The notes beneath the pieces are model-generated. The model was not told the DNA's origin and made no database searches. It was given only the letters and a program-made list of their open reading frames with translations. This document shows, piece after piece, positions 34,616 through 39,076 of a stretch of 39,076 nt of DNA. Made by a program: the position numbers and the translations under genes. Source of the DNA: Methylobacter sp. (GTDB lineage: Bacteria > Pseudomonadota > Gammaproteobacteria > Methylococcales > Methylomonadaceae); assembly GCA_004299305.1 (NCBI GenBank), contig SCPZ01000078.1, forward strand, positions 1 through 39,076. The letters are read 5' to 3'. How positions within the stretch are numbered: the first letter of the stretch is position 1; each line of letters begins with the position of its first letter.

Positions 34616-35724
34616 GCACAGGAAAAATAGTCGCCGTTCTTAGCCTGCTCAGTCTACTGATAGGCTTAAGCTTAGCCAATACAACCAAGGTCGAACCCGG
34701 CGGCGCAATAAATCCGCCGATCTCCAAACCGGCGCTGAATGTCAACGTCATCCAGCCCCAATCTCGAGAAATACCGCTGATACTGACCGCCAACGGCTCG
34801 ATAGCGGCATGGCAGGAGGCTATTATCGGCGCGGAAGTCAGCGACCTGCACTTGGCCGAAGTCCGGGTGCAGGTTGGCGAAACCGTGCGCAAAGGCCAGG
34901 TGTTAGCGATATTTGCCGATGAGACCGTGGCGGCTGAAGTCGCCAAAAGCCGCGCAGCGCTGGCTGAAGCCGAAGCTAACTTGGCCGAAGCCCGACTCAA
35001 CGCAGAACGGGCGCAAAGCATTGCGGGCAGTGGCGCACTCAGCCATCAACAAGTGAATCAATACCTGACCGGCGAAAAAACCGCACAGGCCAAAGTACAG
35101 TCGGCCAAAGCCCAGCTGGATATGCAGTTAATCCAACTAAAATACACGCGAGTACTGGCAGGCGACGACGGCATCATCTCGTCCCGCAACGCCACCTTGG
35201 GCGCAGTGGTAACCAAAGGCCAGGAATTGTTCCGAATGATCCGCCAAAACCGCTTGGAATGGCGCGCCGAAGTCACCGCCAGCGAGATGGTGAAACTAAA
35301 ACCCGGTATGTCTGTAACCGTTAGCGTAGCCGAGGTGGGCAACGTCACGGGTAAAGTTCGTTTCTTGGCCCCGGATCTGGATACCAAAAGCCGGAACGGC
35401 TTGGTGTACGTAGACTTACCGGCCGCTGCCGATCAAGGCCTGCGAGCAGGCATGTTCGCTAAAGGCGAATTCCAATTAGCGGTCAGCTCCGGCCTGACCG
35501 TACCACAGGAAGCCGTTTCGCTTCGGGAAGGTTTTAGCTATGTGTTTCGCTTGGGCGAACCCAACGGCGACCAGGCCAAAGTCAGCCAAGTTAAAGTGGA
35601 ACTGGGTCGACAGTCCGAAGGTAACCTGGAAATCCTCTCCGGCATCCGGCCCGAAGACCGTCTGGTTGCCGGCGGCGCGACTTTCCTCAGCGACGGCGAT
35701 ACGGTCAGGTTGGTGCAACCATGA
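34612..35724 (+). CDS. RND efflux periplasmic adaptor subunit (HlyD/AcrA type)
   Basis: 370 aa. An N-terminal hydrophobic segment (about 5-23) anchors or exports the protein; it has no lipobox Cys. Then come a biotinyl-lipoyl-like part (about 45-85), a coiled coil (about 100-165, ETVAAEVAKSRAALAEAEAN), and beta-barrel and membrane-proximal domains. It links the inner-membrane pump to the outer channel. It overlaps both neighbours by four bases (ATGA), so the three structural genes are strictly coupled. Confidence 0.93.
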   Translation: MSTGKIVAVLSLLSLLIGLSLANTTKVEPGGAINPPISKPALNVNVIQPQSREIPLILTANGSIAAWQEAIIGAEVSDLHLAEVRVQVGETVRKGQVLAIFADETVAAEVAKSRAALAEAEANLAEARLNAERAQSIAGSGALSHQQVNQYLTGEKTAQAKVQSAKAQLDMQLIQLKYTRVLAGDDGIISSRNATLGAVVTKGQELFRMIRQNRLEWRAEVTASEMVKLKPGMSVTVSVAEVGNVTGKVRFLAPDLDTKSRNGLVYVDLPAAADQGLRAGMFAKGEFQLAVSSGLTVPQEAVSLREGFSYVFRLGEPNGDQAKVSQVKVELGRQSEGNLEILSGIRPEDRLVAGGATFLSDGDTVRLVQP

Positions 35725-38700
35725 ATGTATCAGCCTGGTGCATCCGTAACCCCATCCCGGCCTTAATGCTGTTCGTACTGTTAAGCTTCGGCGGTTTGCT
35801 GAGTTTCAAGACCATGAAAATCCAGAACATGCCAGACCTGGACCTGCCCACCGTCACCGTTATTGCATCGCTGCCTGGGGCCTCCCCCTCGCAGTTGGAA
35901 ACCGACGTGGCCCGCAAGATCGAAAACTCGCTTGCCACCTTGCAAGGCCTTAAACATATAACCAGCAAGGTGCAGGATGGTTCGGTCAAGATTACTGCCG
36001 AGTTCCGGCTGGAAAAACCGGTTCAGGAGGCGGTGGACGACGTGCGTTCGGCAGTCGCTAAGGTTCGCTCCGATCTGCCCAGCGATGTCCGCGACCCCAT
36101 CGTCACTAAAATGGACCTGGCCAGTGCGCCGGTATTAGCCTTTACCGTATCCTCCAGCCAACGTGATGACGAATCGCTATCCTGGTTTGTCGAAGACACC
36201 ATTGCCAAAAGATTGCTGGCCGTACCGGGGGTCGGCGCGGTCAATCGGGTAGGCGGCGTCAGCCGCGAGATAACTATCGCCATCGATCCGCTCAAACTGC
36301 AATCGCTGGGCGCCACGGCTACCAGCATTTCCCAACAACTGCGTCAGGTTCAACAAGAAAGCGCAGGCGGCCGTACCGATTTGGGCACAGGCGAACAACC
36401 GGTGCGAACCTTGGGCAACGTACAATCGGCCTGGGAAATCCGATCTATGCCCTTATACCTCAGTAACGGCAGCCGGATTCGGCTTGACCGGATCGCTACG
36501 GTCAGCGACTCGGTGGCCGAGCCTCGTGCATTGGCATTGCTTAACGGCAAACCGGTGGTGAGTTTTGAAGTCACCCGCAGCCGGGGCGCCAGTGAAGTGG
36601 AAGTGGGTGCGGGAGTGCAGCAGGCGCTAAAGGTCTTGCGCGCCGCCAACCCGGATATTGAAATCACCGAAGCCTTCAATTTCGTCACCCCGGTGCAGGA
36701 AGAATTTCAAGGCTCCATGATTATGCTATTTGAAGGCGCAGTGCTGGCGGTATTGGTAGTCTGGCTGTTTTTACGGGATTGGCGGGCCACTTTTATTTCC
36801 GCAGTCGCCCTGCCCCTGTCGATAATTCCGGCCTTTCTGGGCATGAACTACTTGGGCTTCTCGCTAAATGGCGTCACCCTGTTGGCGCTATCGTTGGTGG
36901 TCGGCATCCTGGTTGATGACGCCATCGTCGAAGTGGAAAACATCGTTCGCCATCTGCGCATGGGCAAGACCGCCTATCAGGCCGCGATGGAAGCCGCCGA
37001 TGAAATCGGCCTGGCGGTGGTTGCCACCACCTTTGCATTAGTCGCGGTATTTTTGCCTACCGCCTTCATGAGCGGCATTGCTGGACGCTTCTTCAAACAA
37101 TTCGGCTGGACGGCGGTGTTGGCAGTGATGGCCTCGCTAGTCGTGGCCAGGATGCTGACGCCGATGATGTCAGCCTATCTATTAAAAGATAGCGGCCATG
37201 ATCAACCCGCTTCAGGCCGCCTCATGCAGCTCTACCTGAAACTGGCGGCCTGGTGTCTAAAACACCGCTTGATTACCGTTACCGGGGCTTTGGCGTTTTT
37301 TATCGGCTCGCTGCTTCTGATCCCCTTATTACCGACCGGTTTCATTCCCCCCGATGACAATCCTCAAACCCAGGTACTGGTGGAACTGCCGCCCGGATCG
37401 ACACTGGCGCAAAGCAAAGCCTCGGCGGAAGCCGCCCGCGAATTGATCAGCACCGTGCCTTATGTCAAATCCGTCTATACCACCATCGGCGGCGGGGCGG
37501 CCGGTAGCGACGTCTTTGCGGGCAGCCAGACAGGGGAAGTGCGCCTAGCTTCCCTGACCATTACCCTGGCTAATCGCCAGGACAGGCCGGTGCATAAGCA
37601 AGCCATAGAACAGGATATTCGCAAGGCCTTGCAAAGACTGCCCGGCGTTCGCAGCAAAGTAGGCATGGGCGGAAACGGCGAAAAATACGTACTGGTGCTA
37701 AGCGGCGACGATCCCCAGGCTTTAAGCGTTGCCGCGCGAAATGTGGAAAAAGATCTCAGGACCATACCCGGTCTTGGCAGCATCGCCTCTTCCGCAGCGC
37801 TGGTACGCCCGGAAATAGCCGTGCGCCCGGATTTCGACCGCGCCGCCGACTTGGGCGTCAGCAGCGCCGGTATCGCCGAAACCTTGCGTATCGCCACGGT
37901 CGGCGATTACGACTACGCCTTGGCCAAGCTGAATCTTGCGCAACGGCAAGTGCCGGTGATGGTCAAACTGGCCGTTGACGGCCGTCGCGACCTGGCCGTG
38001 CTGGAACGCCTCGCCATACCGTCCGGCAAAGCCGACGTTGGTTCGGTGATGCTCAACCAGGTCGCCACATTGACGCTTTCCAGCGGCCCGGCGGTCATTG
38101 ACCGCTACGACCGGTCGCGGAACATCAATTTTGAAATCGAACTGTCCGGTTTGCCGCTGGGCGAGGTAACAAAAGCCGTGGAAAACTTGCCCAGCATCCG
38201 CAATTTGCCGGGTGGCGTAAAGAAGGTCAATATCGGCGATGCGGAAATGATGAACGAACTGTTCGCCAGCTTCGGCCTTGCCATGCTTACCGGCGTACTG
38301 TGCATCTTCATCGTCCTGGTGTTGCTGTTTAAGGACTTTATCCAGCCGATTACCATACTGACGGCCTTACCGCTGTCCTTTGGCGGCGGTTTTGTGGCCT
38401 TACTGCTGGCAAACAAGGGTTTTTCCATGCCCTCTTTAATCGGCATGGTCATGCTGATGGGCATCGCCACCAAAAACTCCATCCTGCTGGTCGAATACGC
38501 GATTGTCGCCCGTCGCGATCATGGCATGAGCAGGGTTGAGGCCTTGCTGGATGCTTGCCACAAGCGCGCTCGGCCTATCGTGATGACCACCATCGCCATG
38601 GGTGCAGGCATGTTGCCGATTGCGTTAGGCGCTGGAGAAGCCGATCCTTCATTTCGCAGCCCGATGGCTATCGCCGTCATCGGCGGCTTGGTCACATCCA

Positions 38701-38819
38701 CATTGCTCAGTTTACTGGTGATACCAGTAGCCTATACCTATTTGGATGATCTCAAGAGCGCTTTCAAACGGCTTGGGCAACCTAAATCTAGGGTTACGCC
38801 AAGACCTTCCAGATTTTAA
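35721..38819 (+). CDS. RND efflux transporter permease (HAE-1/AcrB type)
   Basis: 1032 aa, with 12 membrane helices and two large periplasmic loops. The proton-relay residues are intact: Asp399-Asp400 in GILVDDAIVEVENIV (TM4) and Lys918 in MGIATKNSILLVEY (TM10). It uses proton motive force to export substrates from the inner membrane/periplasm; drug, solvent or metal substrate cannot be read. It lacks the metal-site signature of CusA-type pumps that I know. The last codons (RPSRF) are encoded by one arm of a repeat hairpin (38804-38837), so the C-terminus may have been altered by a repeat. Confidence 0.94.
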   Translation: MNVSAWCIRNPIPALMLFVLLSFGGLLSFKTMKIQNMPDLDLPTVTVIASLPGASPSQLETDVARKIENSLATLQGLKHITSKVQDGSVKITAEFRLEKPVQEAVDDVRSAVAKVRSDLPSDVRDPIVTKMDLASAPVLAFTVSSSQRDDESLSWFVEDTIAKRLLAVPGVGAVNRVGGVSREITIAIDPLKLQSLGATATSISQQLRQVQQESAGGRTDLGTGEQPVRTLGNVQSAWEIRSMPLYLSNGSRIRLDRIATVSDSVAEPRALALLNGKPVVSFEVTRSRGASEVEVGAGVQQALKVLRAANPDIEITEAFNFVTPVQEEFQGSMIMLFEGAVLAVLVVWLFLRDWRATFISAVALPLSIIPAFLGMNYLGFSLNGVTLLALSLVVGILVDDAIVEVENIVRHLRMGKTAYQAAMEAADEIGLAVVATTFALVAVFLPTAFMSGIAGRFFKQFGWTAVLAVMASLVVARMLTPMMSAYLLKDSGHDQPASGRLMQLYLKLAAWCLKHRLITVTGALAFFIGSLLLIPLLPTGFIPPDDNPQTQVLVELPPGSTLAQSKASAEAARELISTVPYVKSVYTTIGGGAAGSDVFAGSQTGEVRLASLTITLANRQDRPVHKQAIEQDIRKALQRLPGVRSKVGMGGNGEKYVLVLSGDDPQALSVAARNVEKDLRTIPGLGSIASSAALVRPEIAVRPDFDRAADLGVSSAGIAETLRIATVGDYDYALAKLNLAQRQVPVMVKLAVDGRRDLAVLERLAIPSGKADVGSVMLNQVATLTLSSGPAVIDRYDRSRNINFEIELSGLPLGEVTKAVENLPSIRNLPGGVKKVNIGDAEMMNELFASFGLAMLTGVLCIFIVLVLLFKDFIQPITILTALPLSFGGGFVALLLANKGFSMPSLIGMVMLMGIATKNSILLVEYAIVARRDHGMSRVEALLDACHKRARPIVMTTIAMGAGMLPIALGAGEADPSFRSPMAIAVIGGLVTSTLLSLLVIPVAYTYLDDLKSAFKRLGQPKSRVTPRPSRF

Positions 38820-38837
38820 AAACCTGGAAGGTTTTAT
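38804..38837 (+). terminator. hairpin terminator overlapping the permease stop codon
   Basis: ACCTTCCAG (38804-38812), 11-base loop containing the TAA stop, CTGGAAGGT (38824-38832), then TTTAT. Nine perfect pairs plus a short T run make it a plausible rho-independent terminator of the efflux operon. Confidence 0.6.
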
Positions 38838-38891
38838 GGTTCCCACGCTCCGACGCTCATCGTTATACACAAGTGTCAAAATACCTTTTCT

Positions 38892-38983
38892 GCAACCTGG
38901 AAGGTTGCCAGCCATTAGCCGGGGGTTGAGCGTAGCGACACCCCCGGTTAATGCGAAAAAAAAACCACGACCCTGGAAGGGTC
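38892..38983. repeat. cluster of TGGAA-loop hairpins and a CCGGGGG hairpin
   Basis: GCAACC-TGGAA-GGTTGC (38892-38908) and CGACCC-TGGAA-GGGTCG (38967-38983) have the same loop but different paired stems. Between them CCGGGGG and CCCCCGG (38919-38947) form another hairpin. The rest of the end region (38984-39076) is AT-rich with no gene seen. Confidence 0.65.
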
Positions 38984-39076
38984 GCAGTCACCGTTTTGTA
39001 CGGATAAGGGTTTTATTCGCACAATGCAGAATTTTAATAATTATAAATAAATTCAATGCATTAAAGATAAAACTGC

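Overview
The window looks like chromosome from a gammaproteobacterial methylotroph, most likely a Methylobacter-like methanotroph. The reasons are a formaldehyde-activating-enzyme homologue, gammaproteobacterial housekeeping genes (hflD, prfB, lysS, uvrC, a YcbZ-type Lon protease), moderate GC, and intergenic gaps packed with palindromic repeats. The species assignment is inference. I saw no tRNA, rRNA, CRISPR array or transposase gene.

Layout. 1-6.2 kb (minus strand): a tight operon of EAL-HDOD protein, hflD, and a Gld-type ABC exporter (ATPase, permease, auxiliary protein), with a GxxExxY nuclease-like gene in a repeat element splitting ATPase from permease; a small hypothetical gene follows. 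6.2-9 kb: copper chaperone and CopA ATPase. 9.4-15.6 kb: gcvT, prfB (programmed +1 frameshift) and lysS, with an AT-rich OLD-like ATPase/TOPRIM gene and a DinJ/YafQ toxin-antitoxin pair between prfB and lysS. 15.9-23 kb (minus): a membrane GGDEF-EAL protein, a TonB-dependent receptor with a secreted partner of unknown function, and an LTA-synthase-type sulfatase. 23-29 kb: Fae homologue, Lon-type protease, DUF2934 protein, a cold-shock protein, an HPF/cold-shock fusion and a putative metal-binding protein. 29-31.7 kb: uvrC and an RRM protein. 32.3-38.8 kb: a TetR-controlled RND efflux operon.

The most unusual content is the repeat system. Three short elements (31064-31272, 23697-23923, 31970-32101) share ends of the type GTAAC..TCA and are flanked by 8-base direct repeats (off by one base for the first); two more copies (1-175, 15640-15901) match at their ends. 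These ends and the 8-base duplication fit IS66-type transposition, so the elements look like MITEs moved in trans. Their interiors are ATCCGTGT or CTTCGTG palindromes, and two copies sit inside the loop of another palindrome. The GxxExxY element at 2810-3352 has the same left end and the same palindrome arms, with the gene's start and stop built from the arms. A separate 22-23-base unit is inserted in fixed orientation next to GTGT in at least six arms, with one 71-base version and one apparent deletion scar. A third family (IR AGGAATGAGCATGAAATAA) carries different cargo hairpins at two sites.

The working picture is ordinary core genes whose intergenic spaces are colonised by nested, non-autonomous elements. 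One element carries its own PD-(D/E)XK-like gene and has entered an operon; one cargo island lies between prfB and lysS.
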